A stretch of DNA of 64,000 nt from Bacilli bacterium (GTDB taxonomy: Bacteria > Bacillota_I > Bacilli_A > RFN20 > CAG-631): NCBI GenBank assembly GCA_900754115.1, contig CAAEBM010000023.1:62001-126000 (forward strand), given 5' to 3'. How positions within the stretch are numbered: position 1 is the first letter of the stretch; each line of letters starts with the position of its first letter. A program made the position numbers and the translations under genes. The notes below the pieces were generated by a model. The model was not told the DNA's origin. It saw only the letters and a program-made list of their open reading frames with translations, and did not search any database. This document shows, in pieces, positions 23,892 to 32,673 of this stretch.

Positions 23892-24058
23892 CAGTTTTAA
23901 CTATTACTGCAATTGAAATTATTGTCATTGTAGTTAGTGTTTTGATTGTAGGGTCTGTATTTATTACAACTATTATTAATAGAAAAAAAGGAAAAAATGG
24001 TTGTTGCGATTGTTCAAGCTGTCCTCATTGTAGCCATTGCAAAACGAGAAAAAAATAG
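23888..24058 (+). CDS. FeoB-associated Cys-rich membrane protein
   Basis: This 56-residue protein has one N-terminal membrane helix (about 5-30), a basic stretch and a Cys/His cluster (CCDCSSCPHCSHC). It overlaps the feoB stop by 4 bp. Small proteins of this design, encoded directly after feoB in Firmicutes, form a known family and may hand over or sense ferrous iron. It is short and easily missed. Confidence 0.93.
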   Translation: MTVLTITAIEIIVIVVSVLIVGSVFITTIINRKKGKNGCCDCSSCPHCSHCKTRKK

Positions 24059-24069
24059 ATAAAATAAAT

Positions 24070-24097
24070 AAGGATATTCGTTTGAATATTCTTATTT
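24070..24097 (+). terminator. terminator of the feo operon
   Basis: AAGGATATTC pairs with GAATATTCTT (one G-U) around a short loop, then T residues. Confidence 0.75.
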
Positions 24098-24118
24098 TTG
24101 TTGAAATGAGGAATGTAA

Positions 24119-24967
24119 ATGTATCAAATCATTAAGAACCAAACTTTTGGAGAAGAACGAGCATTATATGGACAATCTTATCTTTTTTTAAATCAATGCC
24201 GCTTTGAAGGGTTAGAAGATGGTGAATCTGCTTTGAAAGAAACCAGTCACTTAAAAATAATGCATTGTTTTTTTGATTTACGTTATCCTTTGTGGCATAA
24301 TCATTTTCTTTTTATGGAACAATCAACTTTGACTTCTTTTTGTCGAGCTCCTCTTTGGTATTCTAAAAATATCAATCTATTTCATACAAAAATTTTAGGA
24401 ATTAAAGCTATAAGAGAATCAAAATCCATTTTAATTGAAAATTGTACCATTCATTCTCCTGAATTTTGTTGGCGAAGTCAAGACATTTCCATAAATAATA
24501 CCTTGTTAGAAAGTGAATATGCGTTTTTTGAAAGTCAAAATATAAGTATTACAAATTTACAATTTTTTGGAAAATATTCTTTCCAATATGTAAAAAATAT
24601 GACGATAAAAAATAGCCATTTATCAACAAAAGATGCTTTTTGGCACACCGATAACGTAACAGTCAAAGATAGTATTTTAGAAGGCGAATACTTAGGTTGG
24701 TATTCTAAAAATTTGACATTAATTCGTTGCCATATCAAAGGGACCCAACCTTTATGCTATTGTAAAAACTTGACTTTAATTGATTGTACCATGGAAGAAA
24801 CAGATTTAAGTTTTGAAAATAGTTCCGTTTATGCTTCTATTGCAAGTGATATTGTTTCCATTAAAAATCCAAAGAAAGGAAAAATTCAAGTTTTATCCTA
24901 CAAGCAATTAATATTAGACAATCCCAAAAATAAAACTAAAATTATTACATTAAAAAAAGGAGATTAA
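24119..24967 (+). CDS. DUF3737 family right-handed beta-helix protein
   Basis: The 282-residue protein is a chain of short repeats of the type NITIKNSxxxxxxAFW, giving a parallel beta-helix. The opening YQIIKNQTFGEERALYG and the recurrent W/F-containing rungs match DUF3737, a family common in Firmicutes but without an assigned function. It has no signal peptide. GAGGAAT precedes the ATG. Confidence 0.85.
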   Translation: MYQIIKNQTFGEERALYGQSYLFLNQCRFEGLEDGESALKETSHLKIMHCFFDLRYPLWHNHFLFMEQSTLTSFCRAPLWYSKNINLFHTKILGIKAIRESKSILIENCTIHSPEFCWRSQDISINNTLLESEYAFFESQNISITNLQFFGKYSFQYVKNMTIKNSHLSTKDAFWHTDNVTVKDSILEGEYLGWYSKNLTLIRCHIKGTQPLCYCKNLTLIDCTMEETDLSFENSSVYASIASDIVSIKNPKKGKIQVLSYKQLILDNPKNKTKIITLKKGD

Positions 24968-24980
24968 TTCTCCTTTTTTT
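24952..24980. terminator. bidirectional terminator
   Basis: AAAAGGAGA and TCTCCTTTT form a stem with A/T runs on both sides, between the converging DUF3737 gene and gerQ. Confidence 0.85.
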
Positions 24981-24982
24981 GA

Positions 24983-25384
24983 TTACTTTGTTTTTGTATT
25001 CCAAATTGGTCGAACATCTGTCGGTAAAATTTCATATTCTACCCATTCTAAGTAGAGCATTAACAAAACTTGAACTTTTTTGGTCGCTGGATCACTGATA
25101 ATAATATAGTCTTCTCCAATGAGTTCAATGATTCCATCATAGACAATATCTCTCCATTTGTCACTATCGGGATAGCTAAAATATAATTGCGCACGACGAC
25201 CAATTGTATTTCTCAATACCGTATTTACAAATGTATCTTCGCCTCCGTTATCTTGAGGCTTTGCCTTAGCGGGTTCAACTTCTGCTCTTTCATTGGTAGG
25301 TGGTTGAACCATACCATCTGGTGTTGGATAGGGTGGGACTTGATGCATAAATCCCGGATTAAATCTTTGATTGTTAAATTCCAT
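24983..25384 (-). CDS. gerQ: spore coat protein GerQ
   Basis: This 133-residue protein has a Pro/Gln-rich N-terminus (FMHQVPPYPTPDGMVQPP) and a conserved C-terminal domain with VLRNTIGRRAQLYFSYP, DGIIELIGEDYIIISDP and LLMLYLEWVEYEI, matching GerQ (YwdL), an inner coat protein that anchors the cortex-lytic enzyme CwlJ and is cross-linked by transglutaminase. Bacillus GerQ is longer at the N-terminus. The start at 25384 follows GGAGAG; a frame from 25399 would overlap that site. It is good evidence that the organism sporulates. Confidence 0.92.
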   Translation of the reverse strand: MEFNNQRFNPGFMHQVPPYPTPDGMVQPPTNERAEVEPAKAKPQDNGGEDTFVNTVLRNTIGRRAQLYFSYPDSDKWRDIVYDGIIELIGEDYIIISDPATKKVQVLLMLYLEWVEYEILPTDVRPIWNTKTK

Positions 25385-25404
25385 TTTATCTCTCCTCACT
25401 AATA

Positions 25405-25431
25405 CATGATATGTTTAAAGTGAGGACTTGT
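25405..25431 (-). promoter_or_regulatory. possible sporulation promoter of gerQ
   Basis: On the minus strand, AC (25431-25430), 16 nt, then CATATCATG (25413-25405) approaches the mother-cell sigma-K pattern AC-N16-CATAnnnTA, with one mismatch at the end. It lies in the 57-bp gap after ung. The pattern is short, so this is a suggestion only. Confidence 0.3.
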
Positions 25432-25441
25432 GCCTATTTTT

Positions 25442-26095
25442 TTATTTTTCTTTTACCCAATGAATAGGTTCTATTTGATTTTGAATTAAAAAATCATTGA
25501 TTTTTGAAAAAGGTTTTGAACCAAAAAAACCATTATATGCAGATAAAGGTGAAGGATGGACACTTGTAATGACGAAATGTTTTGGATTATTTAACATCTT
25601 TTGTTTTGCTTTTGCATTACTTCCCCATAAAACAAATACAATTGGCCGATCTTGTTGATTTAATAATTCAATGACATGATCCGTTAATATTTCCCATCCC
25701 TTATTTTGGTGACTTAAAGGTTGGCCATGTCGAACTGTTAATATGGTATTCAACAATAATACTCCTTGCTTGCTTAAATAAGACAAGTCGCCATCTTGAT
25801 CCACTTTTTGATGTAAATCATTTTCCATTTCTTGATAAATATTTTTTAAACTAGGTGGTAATTCTTTACACAAAACCGAAAAAGATAACCCATGAGCTTG
25901 GTTATAATTATGATAAGGATCCTGTCCTAAAATGACCACTTTTACTTTTTCTAAGGGGGTTAAAATAAACGCAGACCATATTTTATCAAAATCAGGATGA
26001 CAAATCCCTATTTTATATTCTTTTCTAACAAATGCCATTAATTGTTTATAATAATCTTTTTTTATTTCTTCTTTAAAAAAATCTTGCCAAACCAT
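25442..26095 (-). CDS. ung: uracil-DNA glycosylase (family 1)
   Basis: This 217-residue enzyme excises uracil from DNA. The water-activating loop GQDPYH (in VVILGQDPYHNY) and the minor-groove loop HPSPLSAYNGFFGS are intact, as is the N-terminal WQDFF. AAAGGAAG precedes the ATG, and the upstream isomerase-like gene ends 1 bp before it. GerQ and Ung also lie near each other in Bacillus as I recall, so this may be a retained neighbourhood. Confidence 0.97.
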   Translation of the reverse strand: MVWQDFFKEEIKKDYYKQLMAFVRKEYKIGICHPDFDKIWSAFILTPLEKVKVVILGQDPYHNYNQAHGLSFSVLCKELPPSLKNIYQEMENDLHQKVDQDGDLSYLSKQGVLLLNTILTVRHGQPLSHQNKGWEILTDHVIELLNQQDRPIVFVLWGSNAKAKQKMLNNPKHFVITSVHPSPLSAYNGFFGSKPFSKINDFLIQNQIEPIHWVKEK

Positions 26096-26096
26096 G

Positions 26097-27278
26097 TTAT
26101 ACTTCCTTTAATTTTTTCATCTCTTTCTTTAACTTAGCATAATAGTTTCCATATACAATTAGATGATGATTTCCATAAGGATTTTTTAAAAAGTAATCCA
26201 TTTTATCTTTAAATTGTACAACAATTTGCGTTCTACACAAATTCTTTTCATCTAAGTTTTGAACTATTTTCCCTTTTGCAACAAAATAATGGGTTAAGTC
26301 ATTAGAAATTTTAAATATTGTGACTTTTTTCTTTTGTAATGTCCCTTGAATTGCTACTCCTATATTCGATTCAAAATGGGTTTTAAAAGCATATCGTTGA
26401 ACCATATTAAGAGGCAAGGTACAATGCGCAAAAGTCATCTGTTTCTTTTTTAGTTCCATTCTACAAGGATTTGCTTGAAATCCAATTTGATTTGTAACCT
26501 TTTTTAAAATATACATCGTAATCATTGAAGGAATATCTCCTTCACAAGTAGCAATGATTCCCTCTTGGTTTAAAAGTGCAAAAGCCAAACAAGAAGTGGT
26601 ATTTAAAGGCTTTAATAAATCAAAACAACGAACTGTAATTCCTTGAAGATTATATTTTTGAATGATTTGTTTTAAAGCTAAATAAACTTTGAAAGCTTCT
26701 TGTAATTTATCGGATTCAAAGTCCGGAAAAGAATATGATTTTAAATCCATTGTAGAATGATTATAAGACAAAACTAAATCAATACATTCTTGGATAGAAA
26801 TGTCGATTAATTCAATAGAAAAACGTTCCTTTACTTTTTTGTAATCCACTTGACTAGCAATCAACCAATCGCTTGGTTTGCCAATGACACCAAAGCGAAC
26901 TTTTTTAGTAGATAAAATCGTTTTGATTTGCAAGGCGATTTCTTCTAAACTTCCATGAATAATTTCTGCAGGACAATTTTTTGATTTTAAAAAACTTAAA
27001 ATTTCCATTGAAGCAGCCAATGAATTGTTTGTCCCTAAAGTTAAAAGGTAAACTGGTGGTTTTAAACGTTCATATATTTTTAAAAACTCTTGTTCTGTTC
27101 CACCACTTTGAATAAAAATACAGGATAGATCAGCATTTTCATAAAGGTGTTCTAAGGTTGTTTCTTCAATTAAAATTTGCAATGTTTGTTTTAAATAATC
27201 CATTAAAATTTGACTTTCTTTTAAAAAGGTATTTTTTGAATGTAATGAAGAAACGATAGGATAATATTGAATGAGCAT
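26097..27278 (-). CDS. fucose/arabinose isomerase-like protein
   Basis: The 393-residue protein resembles the L-fucose isomerase-related family (COG2407). The N-terminal half has FIQSGGTEQEF and TLGTNNSLAASMEIL. The C-terminal half has a putative metal/catalytic stretch CEGDIPSMITMYIL and FAHCTLPLNM with an Asp/His pair. Family assignment is from memory of motif style and is not certain. It is flanked by a DUF4434 glycosidase-like gene (1 bp gap) and ung, and the pair suggests breakdown of an unusual sugar. Confidence 0.5.
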   Translation of the reverse strand: MLIQYYPIVSSLHSKNTFLKESQILMDYLKQTLQILIEETTLEHLYENADLSCIFIQSGGTEQEFLKIYERLKPPVYLLTLGTNNSLAASMEILSFLKSKNCPAEIIHGSLEEIALQIKTILSTKKVRFGVIGKPSDWLIASQVDYKKVKERFSIELIDISIQECIDLVLSYNHSTMDLKSYSFPDFESDKLQEAFKVYLALKQIIQKYNLQGITVRCFDLLKPLNTTSCLAFALLNQEGIIATCEGDIPSMITMYILKKVTNQIGFQANPCRMELKKKQMTFAHCTLPLNMVQRYAFKTHFESNIGVAIQGTLQKKKVTIFKISNDLTHYFVAKGKIVQNLDEKNLCRTQIVVQFKDKMDYFLKNPYGNHHLIVYGNYYAKLKKEMKKLKEV

Positions 27279-27279
27279 A

Positions 27280-28251
27280 TTATTTTCCTTTAGAAATTTT
27301 ATTTAATAATTTCTTATAATCTCTATAATATTGAATAGAATCTGGATGACCACAAAACGCGATAGTTTGTGGTTGATTCATCATGCCTTGATATTCAAAA
27401 ACTAAAATTTCTTCAACATAAGGTGAAACTGATTCTAATTGTGCTTTTAACCGTTCAATCGGTGTAGGTAAAAGGGCACTTTTATAAACTTCTCCTTCAA
27501 AAGTAAACGTTTCTACGTCAGCCCATAATTTACTTCTATTCGCTTTATCATGAGCTATTTTTAAATTCTTATAATATTCTTTCGTTTGTTCAGGAGTTGC
27601 TTTTTGCACACCCACTTCATCTTGATAAGCAATAAAATCTACATCTAATTCTTTTAATTGTTGTACATAAAAATCATCGGTAATTACTTTTCTTGTTCCA
27701 TATGGTGCAATCAGAGTTTTTAATTGAGGATTTAGTGTTCTTGCAAAAGCACTATATCGATTGACATATCGAATAAAATCAGGATGGAAATAAGGTTCTA
27801 TTTCTGTTTCATCGGGAAAATACCATCCATAAAAACTTTGATAATGTCCATATAAATCGTACACTTCTTTCATTGCTTTCGTAGATTTTTGATAAACATC
27901 TTCAGAAATCATATTTTCATAAGGTTCAGGCCATGGACCATAAAAACCAATACTTAAAAAAACTTTCATTCCGTACTTTTCTGCTTCTTCAAGAATGATT
28001 TTTATAGGTTCTTTGGTTTTCATTCTTTTCGTCGTTTTATAGACACTTGATGGAAAATAACTTTCTTTTATTTCATAATCCGTGTAAGCAATGCTCATTA
28101 AAACAATATATTTCATTTTTAATGATGCAATTTCTTTAATTTTAGCTCTCCATTGTTTTGCACTAAATTCATGAACCATTGGGTTAAAATATTTCCCTTC
28201 TGGTATTCCAAAATGATGAATTTCTAGCCATGTTCCATTAATTGGTTTCAT
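27280..28251 (-). CDS. DUF4434-type TIM-barrel glycosidase-like protein
   Basis: This 323-residue soluble protein starts INGTWLEIHHFG and has the barrel features of DUF4434: MKYIVLMSIAYTDY, GMKVFLSIGFYGPWPEPY, YGWYFPDETEIEP and FIAYQDEVGVQKATP. The acidic residues in PDETE and QDEVG are candidate catalytic groups. No signal peptide is present, so it would act inside the cell. GAGAGGA precedes the ATG. Substrate unknown. Confidence 0.78.
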   Translation of the reverse strand: MKPINGTWLEIHHFGIPEGKYFNPMVHEFSAKQWRAKIKEIASLKMKYIVLMSIAYTDYEIKESYFPSSVYKTTKRMKTKEPIKIILEEAEKYGMKVFLSIGFYGPWPEPYENMISEDVYQKSTKAMKEVYDLYGHYQSFYGWYFPDETEIEPYFHPDFIRYVNRYSAFARTLNPQLKTLIAPYGTRKVITDDFYVQQLKELDVDFIAYQDEVGVQKATPEQTKEYYKNLKIAHDKANRSKLWADVETFTFEGEVYKSALLPTPIERLKAQLESVSPYVEEILVFEYQGMMNQPQTIAFCGHPDSIQYYRDYKKLLNKISKGK

Positions 28252-28314
28252 ATTTAATCCTCTCTTTTCTTTCTAAAAAATATTATAGCATAAAATATAA
28301 AAACAATAAAAAAA

Positions 28315-28335
28315 AGAACTAATAAATTTAGTTCT
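28315..28335 (-). terminator. terminator of the XRE regulator gene
   Basis: On the minus strand AGAACTAA and TTAGTTCT pair around 5 nt and are followed by a long U run. Confidence 0.8.
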
Positions 28336-28343
28336 ATATTTTA

Positions 28344-28643
28344 CTAATTATGATTTTTAATATATTCAATATAATTTAAAAGTTGATATATAAGTTCAAC
28401 TTCCTTATCGGATAAATTTTTTAAAGATAACATACGATCTTTATCTAATCCTAAAATATAATCCGTGGAGGTTTGAAATAACAAGGCTAATTCCACTATC
28501 TTTTGAGTACTTGGAACAGATACACCCATTTCCCATGCATTTACACTTGACCTCGTTATCCCTAACTTTTTAGAGAGTTTTACCTGAGACCATCCTTTTA
28601 ATTCTCTCAACCTTTTAATACGATCCGCTGTTAAAACCAACAA
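28344..28643 (-). CDS. XRE family transcriptional regulator
   Basis: This 99-residue protein has an N-terminal Cro/C1 helix-turn-helix (RLRELKGWSQVKLSKKLGI then RSSVNAWEMGVSVPSTQKI) and a short C-terminal helical tail. The start is taken at TTG 28643, which is 8 nt after GAGG; the GTG at 28652 lies inside the binding site. A palindrome (28801-28819) and a strong promoter for the ABC exporter lie between this gene and the divergent exporter operon, so it may control that operon. Confidence 0.85.
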   Translation of the reverse strand: MLVLTADRIKRLRELKGWSQVKLSKKLGITRSSVNAWEMGVSVPSTQKIVELALLFQTSTDYILGLDKDRMLSLKNLSDKEVELIYQLLNYIEYIKNHN

Positions 28644-28800
28644 AACTATCACCTCGTATGTATAGTATAGCCAACATATAAAGATAATTAATTATCATTC
28701 GTGATTATTTCTAACTTACACTATAATTATTGATTAGATATTAAAAAGGATATTTTTTAGGTCTAAAAAGATGAAAAGAAAAAGGAGAAAATAAAGCAAG

Positions 28801-28819
28801 TTTATAACGTAGTTATAAA
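28801..28819. promoter_or_regulatory. palindromic operator candidate
   Basis: TTTATAAC and GTTATAAA form a perfect 8-3-8 inverted repeat 16 bp upstream of the exporter -35 box, a fitting site for the divergent XRE regulator. Assignment to that regulator is inferred. Confidence 0.5.
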
Positions 28820-28834
28820 AGTCTTTTCGCCATC

Positions 28835-28863
28835 TTGACTTTTAAAAGAAAGCCATGTACAAT
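28835..28863 (+). promoter_or_regulatory. promoter of the heterodimeric ABC exporter operon
   Basis: TTGACT (28835-28840), 17 nt, TACAAT (28858-28863). The leader that follows contains a TGAGGTA/TACCTCA inverted repeat (28867-28873 with 28904-28910). Confidence 0.75.
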
Positions 28864-28931
28864 GAGTGAGGTAAGATTTCATGACAAATTTTATCTTTTT
28901 TTATACCTCATGAATAAGAAAGGATGATAAA

Positions 28932-30656
28932 ATGAAAAAAGTGTTATCCTGTTTAGGAAAATACAAAATATATGCAATATTAACTCCTATTTTTGTCATG
29001 CTAGAAGTCATTGGTGAAGTATCCATTCCTCTTCTCATGTCCCGTATCGTGGATAAAGGGATTGAAAAGGGAAATATAAATGTGGTGATTCAAACTGGTA
29101 TTCTTATGGCTGTCATTGCCATTTTTTCTTTAATTTTTGGAATTTTATCAGGCAAAACGGCGGTCAAAGCTTCTACAGGTTTATCTGAAGGAATAAGGCA
29201 AAAAGAAATGGAAAAAATTCAAGAATTTTCTTCTGCGAATATTGACAAATATTCAACTGCCTCTTTAGTTACAAGATTAACTACAGATATTACTTATGTC
29301 CAAATGGCTTTTCAAATGTCGATAAGGATGTCTGTTAGAGCACCTTTTATGCTCATTTGTTCTACCATTATGGCTTTCGTTTTAAATTCTTCTTTAGCAT
29401 TAATGTTTTTAGCAGCCATTCCAATCCTTGGTACACTTCTTTTTGTTATTGCAAGAACGGCTTATCCCCGGTTTACTTTTATGCTTCATAAATATGATGA
29501 AATGGAAGCAACGATTCAAGAAAATTTAATTGCAATTCGCACAGTAAAAGCTTTTGTTCGAAAAGATTATGAAAGTAAAAAATTTAATGCAACTTCCGAT
29601 GCTGTCAATGAAGCTTCTTTAAAAGCTGAAAAAATCTTGTTGTTTAATAACCCTGTAATGCAATTTGTCATGTATAGTTGTATGTTATTAGCAGCTTGGT
29701 TTGGTGCGCAATTAGTCATTAGTGAAACCATGTCAACTGGAGAATTGATGAGTTTTATTAACTATATCCAACAAATCCTATTTTCGCTTATGATGATTTC
29801 GATGGCCGGTGTAATGATTGTCATGTCGGCATCTTCTTTTAAAAGAATTAGTGAAGTTTTAAATGAAGTACCTGATATTCAAGATTCTTCAACAGATCAA
29901 GTGATGAAGGATGCTTCTATAGAATTTAATCATGTTGGCTTTAGTTATTCTAAAGATCCAAATAAATTAGTTTTAAACGACATCAATTTAAAAATTGCTT
30001 CAGGAGAAACAATTGGAATTATTGGAGGAACGGGTTCAGCCAAGACAACATTAGTGCAACTGATTGCTCGATTATATGACACCACTTTAGGAGAAGTTTG
30101 TGTCGGGGGTCACAATGTAAAAGAATATAAATTAGAAACTCTTCGAAATCAAGTGGCAATGGTTTTACAAAAAAACGTATTGTTTTCTGGAACAATTAAA
30201 GAAAATTTAAAATGGGGAAATGAAAACGCTACAGACGAAGAAATTATAGAAGCTTGTAAAGCAGCTCAAGCACATGAATTTATCATGTCTTTCCCAAACC
30301 AATATGAAACAGAATTAGGTCAAGGTGGAGTCAATGTATCAGGTGGACAAAAACAAAGACTTTGCATTGCTAGAGCTTTGTTAAAGAAACCTAAAATTAT
30401 TATTTTAGATGATTCAACTAGTGCAGTTGACACCGCTACAGATAGTAAAATTCGGGCTGCTTTCAAAGCAAATTTAGCTCATACAACAACACTTATCATC
30501 GCTCAAAGAATTACTTCAGTGCAAGATGCTGATCGCATCGTTGTTTTAGATAAAGGCAATATCATTGCCATAGGAAAACACGAGGAATTATTACATACTT
30601 GTCCAATTTATCAAGAAGTTTACGTCTCTCAACAAAAAGGGGTGATTGAACAATGA
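28932..30656 (+). CDS. heterodimeric multidrug-type ABC exporter, degenerate-site subunit
   Basis: This 574-residue protein has six membrane helices and an ATPase domain. Walker A reads GGTGSAKTT (the last Gly of the motif is Ala), the signature is VSGGQ, and Walker B reads IIILDDSTSAVD, with Asp instead of the catalytic Glu. The switch His is Gln in IIAQR. This is the expected asymmetric partner of TM287/288- or BmrCD-like exporters. It overlaps the next gene by 4 bp. Confidence 0.9.
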   Translation: MKKVLSCLGKYKIYAILTPIFVMLEVIGEVSIPLLMSRIVDKGIEKGNINVVIQTGILMAVIAIFSLIFGILSGKTAVKASTGLSEGIRQKEMEKIQEFSSANIDKYSTASLVTRLTTDITYVQMAFQMSIRMSVRAPFMLICSTIMAFVLNSSLALMFLAAIPILGTLLFVIARTAYPRFTFMLHKYDEMEATIQENLIAIRTVKAFVRKDYESKKFNATSDAVNEASLKAEKILLFNNPVMQFVMYSCMLLAAWFGAQLVISETMSTGELMSFINYIQQILFSLMMISMAGVMIVMSASSFKRISEVLNEVPDIQDSSTDQVMKDASIEFNHVGFSYSKDPNKLVLNDINLKIASGETIGIIGGTGSAKTTLVQLIARLYDTTLGEVCVGGHNVKEYKLETLRNQVAMVLQKNVLFSGTIKENLKWGNENATDEEIIEACKAAQAHEFIMSFPNQYETELGQGGVNVSGGQKQRLCIARALLKKPKIIILDDSTSAVDTATDSKIRAAFKANLAHTTTLIIAQRITSVQDADRIVVLDKGNIIAIGKHEELLHTCPIYQEVYVSQQKGVIEQ

Positions 30657-32557
30657 AAAAAGAAACGCCTCAAAAAAATGCTGAAGTGAAAAAGAATAAA
30701 CCAAAAAATATAAGACAAACGTTAAAAAGATTATTTGTATATTTTAAGCCTTTTAAAATTCGTTTTGCATTGGTCGTCTTTTTCGTTATCTTATCTTGTG
30801 GTGCAAATGTTGCAGGCATTTATTTTTTAAAACCTTTAATTAATGACTATATTTCACCTTTTATTGGAAAACAAAATCCTGATTTAACCAATCTAATCAA
30901 TGCTTTATTGATTATGACTAGTATTTATGCTGTTGGAATTATTTCAACTTATATGTACAATCGTTTAATGATGTCAATATCTTTGCGCATCTTAAATGAT
31001 ATTCGGAAAAATGTTTTTACCAACATGCAAAATTTACCAATCGTATATTTTGATAAGCATCCTCATGGAGAAATCATGTCTGTCTTTAACAATGATGTCG
31101 ATGCAATACGAGAAATGTTAAGTCAAGGGATTCCCCAACTCATCAATTCTTTTGTCATGATTGTTTCCGTTTTTGTTGTGATGTTAGTATTAAGTCCTTT
31201 ATTAACCATTTTGGTTGTTTTAATGATGATTGTAATGTTTATCATCGTCAAAAAAATTGGGGCACATTCTCGTCGTTATTTCCAAAAACAACAACTAGAA
31301 ATCAGCCGAACCAATGGGTTTATTGAAGAAATGATTGAAGGACAAAAAGTAATCAAAGTATTTTGTAGAGAAAATCGAATTAACGAAGATTTCAAAAAGT
31401 ACAATAGTCGTTTAAGAGAAGCTTCTTACTATGCCAATTCTTATTCTATTATTTTATTCCCTATCATGGGAAACTTATCTTATCTATTATATGTTTTAAC
31501 AGCAATTATTGGCGCTGTTTTGGCGATTAATCACATCGGTGGATTGGATTTAGGAGGAATTGCTAGTTTCTTACAATTTACTCGTTCTTTTGGGCAACCA
31601 ATTAACCAATTATCACAACAATTTAATTCTATCTTCATGGCTTTAGCAGGGGCTGAACGAGTTTTTGCTATTATTGATGAAAAACCAGAAGAAGATGAAG
31701 GTTATGTCACTTTAGTCAATGTAAGAAAAGAAAAAGACGGTTCAATGGTAGAAAGTGAAAAAAGAACTGGAATATGGGCTTGGAAACATATTCATCACGA
31801 CAATTCTGTGACCTATGTAGAATTAAAAGGAGATGTCGTATTTGAAGATGTCACTTTTGGATATGAACCCGAAAAAATCATTTTAAAAGATTTAAACTTA
31901 TATGCTCGTCCAGGACAAAAAATTGCTTTTGTCGGCTCAACAGGGGCAGGGAAAACAACCATCACTAATTTAATCAATCGTTTTTATGAAATTCAAAGTG
32001 GAAAGATTCGTTATGATGGCATCAATATTTCTAAAATTAAAAAAGATGATTTAAGAAAATCGCTTGCCATGGTTTTACAAGATACGCATTTATTTACGGG
32101 AACGGTAAAAGAAAACATTCGTTATGGTAAATTAGATGCAACGGATGAAGAAGTTTATGAAGCCTCCAAAATTGCAAATGCTGATGATTTCATTCAAAAA
32201 TTGCCACAGGGTTATGATACAGTTTTAACTTCAGATGGAACAAATTTAAGTCAAGGTCAAAGACAATTACTAGCCATAGCTCGTGCAGCAATCGCTAATC
32301 CTCCTGTTTTAATTTTAGATGAAGCAACTTCTTCTATTGATACCAGAACCGAAGCTTTAATTGAAAAAGGAATGGATACACTCATGCATGGTCGAACAGT
32401 TTTTGTCATTGCTCATCGTCTATCTACTGTAAAAAATGCTGATGCCATTATGGTTTTAGAACATGGTGTCATCATTGAAAGAGGAAATCATGAATCGTTA
32501 ATTGAACAAAAAGGAAAGTATTATCAATTATATACAGGGGCTTTTGAACTAGAATAA
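30653..32557 (+). CDS. heterodimeric multidrug-type ABC exporter, catalytic subunit
   Basis: The 634-residue partner has Walker A GSTGAGKTT, Walker B with catalytic Glu in LILDEATSSID, and switch His in IAHRLST. The signature is LSQGQ instead of LSGGQ, so the composite site formed with it is the weaker one. An insertion around residues 345-395 precedes the ATPase core. Together with the 574-residue subunit it would form one exporter; cargo unknown. Confidence 0.92.
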   Translation: MKKETPQKNAEVKKNKPKNIRQTLKRLFVYFKPFKIRFALVVFFVILSCGANVAGIYFLKPLINDYISPFIGKQNPDLTNLINALLIMTSIYAVGIISTYMYNRLMMSISLRILNDIRKNVFTNMQNLPIVYFDKHPHGEIMSVFNNDVDAIREMLSQGIPQLINSFVMIVSVFVVMLVLSPLLTILVVLMMIVMFIIVKKIGAHSRRYFQKQQLEISRTNGFIEEMIEGQKVIKVFCRENRINEDFKKYNSRLREASYYANSYSIILFPIMGNLSYLLYVLTAIIGAVLAINHIGGLDLGGIASFLQFTRSFGQPINQLSQQFNSIFMALAGAERVFAIIDEKPEEDEGYVTLVNVRKEKDGSMVESEKRTGIWAWKHIHHDNSVTYVELKGDVVFEDVTFGYEPEKIILKDLNLYARPGQKIAFVGSTGAGKTTITNLINRFYEIQSGKIRYDGINISKIKKDDLRKSLAMVLQDTHLFTGTVKENIRYGKLDATDEEVYEASKIANADDFIQKLPQGYDTVLTSDGTNLSQGQRQLLAIARAAIANPPVLILDEATSSIDTRTEALIEKGMDTLMHGRTVFVIAHRLSTVKNADAIMVLEHGVIIERGNHESLIEQKGKYYQLYTGAFELE

Positions 32558-32578
32558 TTAATACCTATTGAAACAAAA

Positions 32579-32609
32579 GGCTGTTTACAAATTGTAAATA
32601 GTCTTTTTT
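32579..32609 (+). terminator. terminator of the ABC exporter operon
   Basis: GGCTGTTTAC pairs with GTAAATAGTC (two G-U) and is followed by six T. Confidence 0.8.
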
Positions 32610-32627
32610 ATAATAAAATCACAAAAA

Positions 32628-32656
32628 AACTCAACTTTTTTAAAGCTGAGTTAAAT
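32628..32656 (-). terminator. terminator of the esterase gene
   Basis: On the minus strand AACTCA pairs with TGAGTT (inner stem extended) and is followed by a U run. Confidence 0.65.
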
Positions 32657-32673
32657 TATGAAATTGCAATTTT

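Noticed and set aside
23888..24058. Frameshifted extension of FeoB.
   Set aside because: The small frame has its own overlapping ATG, a single membrane helix and a Cys cluster typical of the separate FeoB-associated family.
28932..30656. Damaged ABC transporter gene, because of Ala in Walker A and Asp for the catalytic Glu.
   Set aside because: Such substitutions are normal in the non-catalytic subunit of heterodimeric exporters, and the partner follows immediately.
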